From contig JAZQYH010000018.1 of NCBI GenBank assembly GCA_045633415.1, forward strand, positions 1 through 58,263: a stretch of DNA of 58,263 nucleotides, read 5' to 3'. Made by a program: the position numbers and the translations under genes. Each line of letters starts with the position of its first letter. Within the stretch, counting starts at the first letter, position 1. Under the pieces are notes generated by a model. That model saw only the letters and a list, made by a program, of their open reading frames with translations. It had not been told where the DNA came from and did no database searches. The DNA is from RGIG3102 sp045633415. Lineage in GTDB: Bacteria > Bacillota > Clostridia > Oscillospirales > Ruminococcaceae. This document shows positions 23,428 to 29,412 of this stretch, in pieces.

Positions 23428-23439
23428 AGGTGGTTTGCT

Positions 23440-23910
23440 ATGAGATATACAGACAACAGTAACACAATAAAAGTGTATTTTAAGCAACGGCAAAGTGAAT
23501 ATGTGCTGGACAGGGGAAAATATATGTATGCTGTGGCAGGTCTGCTGGCAGTTTATGAACAGCCCTGTGTATTCAATCCGCTGATTTTTGACGGAATTGA
23601 TTGCCGTGAAAAGCAGATGCTGATAAAAGGCTTTGCAGATGACTTTACAGCGAGATACATTGATAAAACAACAGTGATGACAGACGGGGAAGGTGTGTTG
23701 CGCATAAATGAAGAAGACGTTGATTTCCTGTTTGTTGAAATAAAAACTGCACTTTCTCAAAAACAGCAGATATCTGTTGCTGATAAAGTGGTAATGTTGG
23801 CTGAAAAAGGGGTTTTTGTCTTTATAACCGTGAGCGAAAATATCAGCCGTTACAGCCATTTGTTCTACAGGATAAAGAACACAGCTGTAAATCCTTTGCG
23901 CATATATTGA
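23440..23910 (+). CDS. Hypothetical protein, 156 residues
   Basis: A soluble mixed alpha/beta protein beginning MRYTDNSNTIKVYFKQRQSE. AAAGGTGG lies 6-7 bases before the ATG. No domain is recognised. It lies between the zinc-ribbon protein and a frameshifted gene with spacings of 12 and 15 bases, so it is part of the same operon. The genes here have ordinary codon use and look expressed, but nothing in them states a function. Confidence 0.55.
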   Translation: MRYTDNSNTIKVYFKQRQSEYVLDRGKYMYAVAGLLAVYEQPCVFNPLIFDGIDCREKQMLIKGFADDFTARYIDKTTVMTDGEGVLRINEEDVDFLFVEIKTALSQKQQISVADKVVMLAEKGVFVFITVSENISRYSHLFYRIKNTAVNPLRIY

Positions 23911-23925
23911 AGAAAGCAGGCTTAT

Positions 23926-24580
23926 ATGACAAGAGCAGAAAAAATTAAAGAAATAAGAAAAAAAAGATTATGAAAACATTACCCGTGATGAAATGCTTCT
24001 TGTGGCGGAACATTACTTGAACTATCCTGAAGATGAGCAGGAATACAGACTGGTAAAATGTATAGAACAGGGAAATTATGAAGAAGTGACAAAAGTATAC
24101 TTGTTTTTCGGACAGCCACCATGGTATACACTTATGTTACAGGACAAATTTATACAGTTTTTTACGGATACGTCAAAATCCTTTGGCTTCCGAGATGAAA
24201 ACGGAAGTGCAGTATATGCTGACCCTTTATTCAATGAGTTTGAGATAGTCATACGTGGATTTTTTGCAGGGCAAAGGTATTATTTGTTTAAAAAAGAACG
24301 GTATACACGAATGCCGACATTTTATGAATACCTTGTTTATAAAAATTTTGTTATTACCTGCCCTGAAAAAGAAGAACCGCAGTATATCAGCAAACTTATC
24401 CGAAACAGCCACGGAAAAGCACCACAGGATATGACAGCGGATGAACTGGCCAGCAGGATAATTTACAGTTTTATGGTCAGATTCGGCAGTGACTTTCGGC
24501 TGGAAATGGCACAAAGAGGTGATATAGGATATTATCTCCAACTTATGAAAAGTAAACAAGCTTCTGGTTACACAGAATAA
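23926..24580 (+). CDS. Hypothetical protein, frameshifted at an A8 tract
   Basis: From ATG 23926 the frame reads MTRAEKIKEIRKKR then stops. Dropping one A from the run of eight A at 23958-23965 gives RKKDYENITRDEMLLVAEHY and joins the long downstream frame (internal ATG at 23993, no ribosome site) to 24580. The intact product would be about 217 residues, with a CX-like KNFVITCPEKEEP segment and no recognised domain. The frame change could be a phase-variable tract, ribosomal slippage on the A-run, a real mutation or a sequencing error. Last gene of the operon, closed by a terminator. Confidence 0.6.
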
Positions 24581-24582
24581 AA

Positions 24583-24614
24583 AACACCCTGACCGATTTA
24601 CAGGTCGGGGTGTT
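24583..24614. terminator. Bidirectional terminator between the unknown operon and rtcB
   Basis: AACACCCTGACC (24583-24594) pairs with GGTCGGGGTGTT (24603-24614), 12 bp with one G-T. T-runs flank it on both strands, so it ends two convergent operons. Confidence 0.85.
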
Positions 24615-24620
24615 GTGTTT

Positions 24621-25820
24621 TTAATTCGCTTTAAAATTGTATACAGGCTTCAGCACTTCGATAATATCCACTGTTTCGTGGATAACGCTGATGATATCGT
24701 CCATGGATTTGTATGCCATAGGGGCTTCGTCAATGGTCAGGCTATTTACCGATGTGGTGTAAATGCCAGCCATTGATTTTTTGTATTCTTCCATATTCAG
24801 TGTGGATTTGGCTTTTGTGCGGGACATCAGTCTGCCTGCCCCGTGTGGGGCAGAAAAGTTCCAGTCCGGGTTACCTTTGCCCACAGCCAGAATACTGCCA
24901 TCGCGCATATTGACTGGAATAAGCACCTTTTCACCTTTGTGGGCGGCAATTGCGCCTTTGCGCAGAATCATTTCCTGTGTATCAATATAGTTGTGTATTG
25001 TGTGGAAGGCTTCGCCTGCTGTAAGACCTGTGCGCTGTAGCAGTATCTGTGCAATTTTCTCTCTGTTTCGGGTTGCAAACTGCTGGCAGATTTCGATATC
25101 GTGGATATAGTCGTCAAAGAAACGACCATAAAGGTAACACAAATCTTCAGGAATGGTGGTCTGCACATTGGCAAGGGAAATACTTTTCAGGGCTTTCTGT
25201 ATTTCCTTTCGCCTGCCCTGTTCCTTGTAGGTACGGATGATTTCGCCCCTTTTGTCAAAATATTCTTCCTTGCCTTTGTTTAAATCTATTGCCAGTTGCT
25301 GATAGATTTCAGCCACCTGTTTGCCAAGGTTTCGGCTGCCTGTGTGGATAACAAGGTAGTTGGTACCGTCTGAAGAACGGTCCACCTCGATAAAGTGGTT
25401 ACCGCCACCAAGGGTGCCCAGACTTTTTTCCAGCCTTTTGGTGTTTTTCAGCTCTCTGAAACAGCGCAGCTGCTGCAGGTCAAAATCTTCCTGCTTTGAA
25501 TCCCACACATTTTTACCTGATGGTACAAAGTGTGCGGCGGCGTCCAGCTTTTCAAAGTCGATGTCACCTTTGCCTACATTTATTGTATACATACCACAGC
25601 CTATATCCACACCTACAATGTTTGGAACCGCTTTGCCGTGTACTGTCATTGTGGTGCCGATAGTACAGCCTTTGCCGGCGTGTACATCCGGCATAATACG
25701 TATACGGCTGCCCTGTGTGAAATCATAGTCACACATACGGCGTATCTGGGCCACGGCTTCCTCTTCCACCGTTTTTGCATAGCAGATGGCTGTGCTTATT
25801 TTGCCTTTGATTTCAGTCAT
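24621..25820 (-). CDS. rtcB: RtcB family RNA ligase
   Basis: 399 residues. RtcB motifs are all present: MPDVHAGKGCTIGTTM near residue 43, the metal-binding VGVDIGCGM near 69-77, GTLGGGNHFIEV near 137, HTGSRNLGKQVA near 157, HNYID near 268 and the guanylylated-histidine region SAPHGAGRLMSR near 330. RtcB joins 2',3'-cyclic phosphate or 3'-phosphate RNA ends to 5'-OH ends using GTP and Mn, as left by toxin RNases and tRNA cleavage. AGGAGG lies 5 bases before the ATG. It starts 47 bases after the Ro60-like gene, and the two share a leader containing the structured-RNA array, so its likely role is repair or processing of those RNAs or of damaged tRNAs. Confidence 0.93.
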   Translation of the reverse strand: MTEIKGKISTAICYAKTVEEEAVAQIRRMCDYDFTQGSRIRIMPDVHAGKGCTIGTTMTVHGKAVPNIVGVDIGCGMYTINVGKGDIDFEKLDAAAHFVPSGKNVWDSKQEDFDLQQLRCFRELKNTKRLEKSLGTLGGGNHFIEVDRSSDGTNYLVIHTGSRNLGKQVAEIYQQLAIDLNKGKEEYFDKRGEIIRTYKEQGRRKEIQKALKSISLANVQTTIPEDLCYLYGRFFDDYIHDIEICQQFATRNREKIAQILLQRTGLTAGEAFHTIHNYIDTQEMILRKGAIAAHKGEKVLIPVNMRDGSILAVGKGNPDWNFSAPHGAGRLMSRTKAKSTLNMEEYKKSMAGIYTTSVNSLTIDEAPMAYKSMDDIISVIHETVDIIEVLKPVYNFKAN

Positions 25821-25867
25821 AATATCCTCCTGCAGGGGACTTTTGTATTAGTATACCACAGATTTGC

Positions 25868-27343
25868 CTATGCCACGATTTTTTCGTATCTTTCGCTGCC
25901 GATAACTTCCATCATAAATGTATATGGTGAAAAGTCGTCTGATGAAAGCATACTGAAAACCCTTGGGCTGGCACCACTGACAAGGGCAACACCGTTTTCA
26001 TTCTGTGTAACAGGCTGCTGACGGTTGCGGCTGGCAACATTCCAGAAAACTACCTGTGGCAGTTTATAGCCGAAACGTGCAAACTCTGCCTTTGCCATTT
26101 CAAAGTTTGTTGCAGACCGGTCCTGTACGCACCAGTTGAACTCCATATCAGAAATAATATACAGCTTCTGCGGCAACTGGTCCTGTGGCACCTTGTTTTT
26201 CACTGCGGTGTTCAGTATAAGGCTGAAAACAGCCTGCAGGTTTGTGTCGGCCACTTCGTTGTATGTCATACAGTACCAGGCTTTTTCGTAGATATCATTG
26301 CCTTTGATTTCTACCAGCTGTGGTGTGTGTGAAAATGTGATGAAATGATTTTTGAACCGACCTGTGTTTCTTTCGGCAAAGTAAATGCCAAGGGAAACAG
26401 CCACGTCCACAGGTCTTGGGCTGGAGCCACTGTACATAGAGCCAGAGCCGTCCACCACCACAATGGCATTTTCGCCTGTGGCAAAGTCTTCAAGGGCGTT
26501 CCATGTAATGTCCAGTGCTTTGCGCTGTGGGGCATCCATACGCTGTTCAGACCAGTTAAGGTCATCCACAATTTTGCCCACAATATCATAAGGCATAACT
26601 GTGCCTGTTTTCAGCACAGCTTCGCCCTTTGCCACTCTGGACAAAAAGTCTGTGTATCTGATTTCATCATTGCGCAGAAAGGCTTTGCGATATTTCAGCA
26701 TAGCCTTTGATGGCTGTTTTTCATAATCAAAGGAATAATCCTTCTGGCGCAGGTTGTTCTCGATGATTTTAATCTGGCGGCGCAGTGCTGACAGCATTTT
26801 GCGATAGTCAGCATCGCTGATTTTAAGGCCACGTGCAATCTGTTTTGCCAGTTTTACAGTTTCCTTGCCAGAGGCGTTTACAGATGGCAGCCATTTGCCC
26901 AGCAGGGATACCTGACCACCTTTTTCAAGGCTGGCCATATCTTTTTCCAGCTGCTGTCTGATTTCTGCCATTGTGGCATCAGCGCAGGCTGTGTCCAGCA
27001 GGCACAGCAAATCGTCATAGCGGCCGTATTCGGCAATGTATGGAAGATTTCTGATTACAGATACAGGCTGTGTGTTTGCAAGGTGTTTTATAATTGTGCG
27101 GAACACCCTGCGTTCACCCAGACCGCCACGTACGTCACGGCCAAAGAAAAGTATTTTCATTGCCATGTCAGCATCTTCTGCATAGGCACGACCAAAACGT
27201 GTGATTATTTCCTCATCACTTGCAAAACGGATTGCGCCGATGGTTGCAAAAAGGTCAAGGCAGTGGCTGTGTGTGGATTTGTATGTAACAGCGCCATTTT
27301 CTGTATATGTAAGGTTTGATTCTTTTTTAAGTAATTCAAGCAT
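25868..27343 (-). CDS. Ro60-like TROVE/vWA protein (DUF2828 type)
   Basis: 491 residues. The N-terminal ~280 are helical repeat-like (MAMKILFFGRDVRGGLGERR, YIAEYGRYDDLLCLLD) and resemble the RNA-binding ring of TROVE proteins. The C-terminal ~200 are a von Willebrand A fold with a MIDAS motif AIVVVDGSGSMYSG near 295-308 and the DUF2828-type ending QVVFWNVASRNRQQPVTQNE. Ro60 proteins bind Y RNAs and misfolded RNAs. The ATG at 27343 has GGGAGG 7 bases upstream; longer readings would enter the RNA array and are rejected. It is directly downstream of that array and upstream of rtcB, which argues that it binds the array RNAs. Confidence 0.85.
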   Translation of the reverse strand: MLELLKKESNLTYTENGAVTYKSTHSHCLDLFATIGAIRFASDEEIITRFGRAYAEDADMAMKILFFGRDVRGGLGERRVFRTIIKHLANTQPVSVIRNLPYIAEYGRYDDLLCLLDTACADATMAEIRQQLEKDMASLEKGGQVSLLGKWLPSVNASGKETVKLAKQIARGLKISDADYRKMLSALRRQIKIIENNLRQKDYSFDYEKQPSKAMLKYRKAFLRNDEIRYTDFLSRVAKGEAVLKTGTVMPYDIVGKIVDDLNWSEQRMDAPQRKALDITWNALEDFATGENAIVVVDGSGSMYSGSSPRPVDVAVSLGIYFAERNTGRFKNHFITFSHTPQLVEIKGNDIYEKAWYCMTYNEVADTNLQAVFSLILNTAVKNKVPQDQLPQKLYIISDMEFNWCVQDRSATNFEMAKAEFARFGYKLPQVVFWNVASRNRQQPVTQNENGVALVSGASPRVFSMLSSDDFSPYTFMMEVIGSERYEKIVA

Positions 27344-27366
27344 AATTTTCCTCCCTGAAAGCGAAG

Positions 27367-27386
27367 GCTGACAGATTTCTGCCAGC
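27367..27386 (-). other. Hairpin between the RNA array and the Ro60-like gene
   Basis: GCTGGCAG and CTGTCAGC on the minus strand form an 8-bp stem with one G-T pair and a 4-base loop, 24 bases before the ribosome site. No T-run follows, so it is more likely a processing or stability element than a terminator. Confidence 0.4.
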
Positions 27387-27398
27387 AGTTGAGTTGAC

Positions 27399-27519
27399 AA
27401 GATGCATTTTTTAAAAATCGCTCTTTTGGTTTTTCCGTCTGTCTGGGCGGGAGTCGCCCACAGACAGGCGGCAGAGCGTAGATGTTTTCCAGAACAATGT
27501 ATATTGCTGTGTGCATCTT
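27399..27519 (-). ncRNA. Array unit 10 (last, next to the Ro60-like gene)
   Basis: Closing arms AAGATGCA (5') and TGCATCTT (3') pair over 8 bp; C then ACAGCA follows the 5' arm. Inside, CGCTCT/AGAGCG forms a second stem, and a strong GC hairpin (CTGTCTG...CAGACAG enclosing GGGCG/CGCCC) forms the apex. Largest unit, 121 nt, rod-like as in Y RNAs. Confidence 0.55.
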
Positions 27520-27528
27520 TCTGTTGCC

Positions 27529-27587
27529 AAAGCACGTTGCATTTTTTGTGAATAAATTCGGTGCAGTGGTTTTGCTGTATGTGCTTT
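27529..27587 (-). ncRNA. Array unit 9
   Basis: Arms AAAGCAC and GTGCTTT pair over 7 bp, followed by AT and the ACAGCA box. 59 nt. Inner TGCA/TGCA and GAAT/ATTC pairings are possible, and TTCACAA resembles a T-loop only loosely. Confidence 0.5.
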
Positions 27588-27598
27588 TTGTTTTGCCC

Positions 27599-27660
27599 AA
27601 AGCGCGAAAAAACTATATATACTGTAATAATCGTTAGTCGAATTTTGCTGTAGGCGCTTT
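27599..27660 (-). ncRNA. Array unit 8
   Basis: Arms AAAGCGC and GCGCTTT pair over 7 bp, followed by CT and ACAGCA. 62 nt. It has the same frame as unit 9 with different, still complementary, arm bases. TTCGACT occurs inside and matches a T-loop consensus, although it lies near the 5' side. Confidence 0.5.
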
Positions 27661-27676
27661 TAATAATCACCTGCTG

Positions 27677-27766
27677 TATACGGCTTTCAAGGAGCTTTTT
27701 ATGTACGGATTCCTCACATCACATAAAAGCCTGGATTCGGCAATGCCGTCGGATACTCATCGTATA
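27677..27766 (-). ncRNA. Array unit 7 (divergent)
   Basis: Arms TATACG and CGTATA pair over 6 bp. Two inner hairpins are clear: CGGC/GCCG (27738-27748) and GCTTTTATGT with ACATAAAAAGC, one bulge (27694-27730). The ACAGCA box lies just outside the 3' arm rather than after the 5' arm, so unit boundaries are uncertain. Confidence 0.35.
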
Positions 27767-27788
27767 TAGCGAAATGTTATTGGCTTAC

Positions 27789-27871
27789 AAGACTCTCTTT
27801 ATTGAACAACCTCCGGTTTGGATAAACCAAAGCCGGCATCCAGAACTTTTGTAATCTGCTGTCAGAGTCTT
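27789..27871 (-). ncRNA. Array unit 6
   Basis: Arms AAGACTCT and AGAGTCTT pair over 8 bp, then G and ACAGCA. A long inner arm CCGG-TTTGG/CCAAA-CCGG with a 5-base loop is followed by GTTGTTCAATAA, which contains a TTCAAT T-loop-like core near the 3' arm. 83 nt, close to tRNA size and arm order. Confidence 0.55.
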
Positions 27872-27879
27872 TATATATC

Positions 27880-27892
27880 GGGCCAGAGGCCC
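27880..27892. repeat. Perfect hairpin between units 5 and 6
   Basis: GGGCC (27880-27884) and GGCCC (27888-27892) close an AGA loop; weak TATC/GATA pairs extend it. It may separate or process neighbouring units. Confidence 0.45.
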
Positions 27893-27909
27893 TTGATAAC
27901 TTTATTGGC

Positions 27910-27994
27910 CGGCAGACCAAAATATAGTGTTTCCTACCACAGAAACAATGGTGGATGGAGGAAGAAATTGCTGTATATATTTTTCTGTCTGCCG
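27910..27994 (-). ncRNA. Array unit 5 (rod-like)
   Basis: Arms CGGCAGAC and GTCTGCCG pair over 8 bp, and AAAATATA/TATATTTT extends the stem. ACAGCA follows, and CCAC/GTGG forms the apex. The 85-nt rod with a pyrimidine-rich inner strand (TTTCTTCCTCC) recalls Y RNAs. Confidence 0.55.
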
Positions 27995-27999
27995 TAAAG

Positions 28000-28058
28000 C
28001 CGAAGCCGGAAATTAGGCTCTCAGTGGCAACGGCCAGGGGAGCAGTCCATATCTTCGG
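28000..28058 (-). ncRNA. Array unit 4 (tentative)
   Basis: CCGAAG (5') and CTTCGG (3') pair over 6 bp. Inner TGGC/GCCA hairpin with CGTT loop. No ACAGCA box. Boundaries are tentative. Confidence 0.3.
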
Positions 28059-28064
28059 ATAACT

Positions 28065-28137
28065 GATGGGGTGAAACCCGTTGTACCACAGTAAACTGTA
28101 TAACCAGCCTTCAAGACCTCTGCCACAATACCCCACC
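28065..28137 (-). ncRNA. Array unit 3, Gln-tRNA-like acceptor
   Basis: Arms GGTGGGGT and ACCCCATC pair over 8 positions with one G-T. Total 73 nt, a tRNA length. The 5' end TGGGGTATTG resembles tRNA-Gln (TGGGGTAT). ACAG/CTGT makes a small central hairpin. A canonical T-arm is missing, so it is not an ordinary tRNA. Confidence 0.45.
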
Positions 28138-28189
28138 ACAATGCTGTGAACAGGGAGCTGTGTATACACAATGCTTATGGCTTGTTTCT

Positions 28190-28206
28190 GCATTCGGGAG
28201 AAATGC
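28190..28206 (-). repeat. Anticodon-arm-like hairpin
   Basis: GCATT (5') and AATGC (3') form a 5-bp stem around a 7-base loop TCTCCCG, the geometry of an anticodon arm. It lies in the loosely structured part between units 2 and 3, where ACAATGCT also occurs twice as a direct repeat. Confidence 0.3.
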
Positions 28207-28226
28207 TGCCATCAGTCACACCCTGC

Positions 28227-28332
28227 AAGATACCTTTATTTCATAAACGGAATTGCACCGGATAAATGCGCCACTCTTTCAGTGGGTGCCTTTTGAAAAG
28301 CGAATGAAAAGAAAAGTTGCTGTACATATCTT
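28227..28332 (-). ncRNA. Array unit 2 with T-arm-like element
   Basis: Arms AAGATA and TATCTT pair over 6 bp; TGT and ACAGCA follow. An inner CCACT/AGTGG hairpin sits where an anticodon arm would be. CCGGTGCAATTCCG (28248-28261) is close to a tRNA T-arm, with TGCAATT instead of TTCAATT, positioned before the 3' arm. 106 nt. Confidence 0.5.
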
Positions 28333-28344
28333 TCGGGTGTACAG

Positions 28345-28437
28345 GATACTGTTTTTCAGCTATGGATTTATACCATATATTTCCGGTTATGAGCCGGACG
28401 ACTGGGCATATATGCCGTTCTGTCTGCTGTAAGTATC
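28345..28437 (-). ncRNA. Array unit 1, tRNA-like with CAU anticodon arm
   Basis: Arms GATACT and AGTATC close the unit; T and ACAGCA follow. In tRNA order come a GGCA/TGCC hairpin (28405-28416), a perfect 5-bp anticodon-type arm TCCGG-CTCATAA-CCGGA (28382-28398) with CAU in the initiator-tRNA loop, and a T-arm-like TATGG-TATAAAT-CCATA (28361-28377). The acceptor is short and no CCA is encoded, so it is a mimic rather than a standard tRNA. Confidence 0.6.
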
Positions 28438-28449
28438 TTTTGTGATTTC

Positions 28450-28478
28450 ATCATACCACCCTCATATTTATTTATCAC
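28450..28478 (-). promoter_or_regulatory. Predicted promoter of the RNA array
   Basis: On the minus strand, GTGATA (28473-28478), a 17-base spacer and TATGAT (28450-28455) preceded by TGG give an extended -10 promoter. The start would fall around 28441-28443, just before unit 1. Confidence 0.5.
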
Positions 28479-28483
28479 GGAAA

Positions 28484-28517
28484 AAAAGTTGCGAACAGGT
28501 TAATGTCCGCAACTTTT
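28484..28517 (-). terminator. Intrinsic terminator of the WYL operon
   Basis: AAAAGTTGCG (28484-28493) and CGCAACTTTT (28508-28517) form a 10-bp stem with a seven-T run on the minus strand. It overlaps the last codons of the WYL gene and separates that operon from the RNA array. Confidence 0.85.
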
Positions 28518-29411
28518 CTGTTTTATAAGTCGTTGTTTTATTAAATTGATAAAAGGTTGTGGGCTGGTGACCTTAATCATAGGACCAAAGGACAATACAC
28601 GTATCAGCAGTTCGGTTTCGTCATCCTTGTCATAGGTCACTTTGATTTTATAAGTGCTTTCACCTGTTTTTTCAGCCTGCTTTTCAAAATGTGCAAAGTG
28701 TAACAGTGCCCTTTCCAGTGCATTTCTTTCGTCCACCAACTGAAACTCCACAGTTTCTTTGTCGGATGACATTTTAGTGTTCAGGTTAGGTGTGTACGGC
28801 TTGTTGTACGGAGCACACCAGATTATCCTGCCCAGATTTACCACAGTTGCCCATCTGCCGCCAGAGCCTACCACCCTGAATTTGTCGTCCTTTTCAGAGT
28901 ATTCCATACGCTGTGGCAGTAAAACAATATATTTTTCCACGCCTGTATTGTTGATAGTTGTCAGACGGACAGGGTATTGTCTGTTTATGGCGTCCATCAG
29001 CAGACGAAAGTTTTTTATGTAGTTTTCCTCTGTGTAAGGGTCGCCGTCAGCATATTTGTCGTAAACATATATATCGTCTGGTGTAAACAGTGGCTGTATG
29101 CCATCCAGTTGTGGAAAGTCTGCTCCGAACAGTTGTACCCTTGGGTCAAGGGAAATAGCTTTCAGCCAGCGTTTTTCCAGCAGTGTCAGTGGAGTGGATG
29201 GAGAATGTTCAAGTGGAGTGGTGCCGTCTTCTGCCAGCAACTGCCATTTTTCGCTGAACAGGGCATTTTCCATACTGATGCCACTTTCCCTGAAGGCGTG
29301 CTGACTGATAATATCTCGTATTTCCTGCTTTGACAATGGCTTTTCCATTGCTTTTGCTATTATTTTTGAAACGGTGTTGTAATATGCACCATATATTTCA
29401 TTGAAAAACAT
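28500..29411 (-). CDS. WYL-domain protein (second of a tandem pair)
   Basis: 303 residues from the ATG at 29411, which directly follows the stop of the upstream WYL gene (TAATATG) with AGGTGG as ribosome site; a reading from 29483 would overlap that gene without a ribosome site. The middle contains the WYL-type strand order (YPVRLTTINNTGVEKYIVLL, VVNLGRIIWC), and the end IRVLSFGPMIKVTSPQPFIN resembles the WCX extension. No clear HTH at the N-terminus, so it may work as a hetero-partner of the 412-residue WYL protein. Tandem WYL pairs of this kind accompany RNA-repair genes in Clostridia, as I recall. Confidence 0.75.
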   Translation of the reverse strand: MFFNEIYGAYYNTVSKIIAKAMEKPLSKQEIRDIISQHAFRESGISMENALFSEKWQLLAEDGTTPLEHSPSTPLTLLEKRWLKAISLDPRVQLFGADFPQLDGIQPLFTPDDIYVYDKYADGDPYTEENYIKNFRLLMDAINRQYPVRLTTINNTGVEKYIVLLPQRMEYSEKDDKFRVVGSGGRWATVVNLGRIIWCAPYNKPYTPNLNTKMSSDKETVEFQLVDERNALERALLHFAHFEKQAEKTGESTYKIKVTYDKDDETELLIRVLSFGPMIKVTSPQPFINLIKQRLIKQKSCGH

Positions 29412-29412
29412 A

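Larger units (their letters stand above)
27399..28437 (-). ncRNA. Array of structured tRNA/Y-RNA-like units
   Basis: About 1.04 kb without convincing coding capacity, between a WYL gene and the Ro60-like gene. On the minus strand it resolves into up to ten units of 59-121 nt. Most are closed by a 6-8 bp stem, and eight have ACAGCA at or near the 5' arm. The closing arms differ between units but stay complementary (GCGC/GCGC, GCAC/GTGC, ACTCT/AGAGT, ATGCA/TGCAT, GATACT/AGTATC), which is covariation among paralogues. Several arms start AAG and end CTT. Some units carry tRNA-like parts, all reading on the minus strand. A promoter lies just upstream. I know of no described family that matches; likely partners are the Ro60-like protein and RtcB. 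Confidence 0.7.

Noticed and set aside
27205..27600. 131-codon minus-strand frame overlapping the Ro60-like gene start
   Set aside because: It is a shadow in another frame of the Ro60-like gene and array units 9 and 10.
27344..27670. N-terminal extension of the Ro60-like protein by 109 codons
   Set aside because: The extension would translate array units 8-10; a perfect ribosome site precedes the ATG at 27343.
27777..28193. 138-codon frame on the minus strand in the RNA array
   Set aside because: It crosses several strong hairpins and unit boundaries, has no ribosome site and no recognisable domain; the structure signal is stronger.
28345..28437. Genuine initiator tRNA gene
   Set aside because: The closing stem is only 6 bp, T-loop bases deviate, and no CCA or standard D-loop is present, so it is a mimic, not a normal tRNA.
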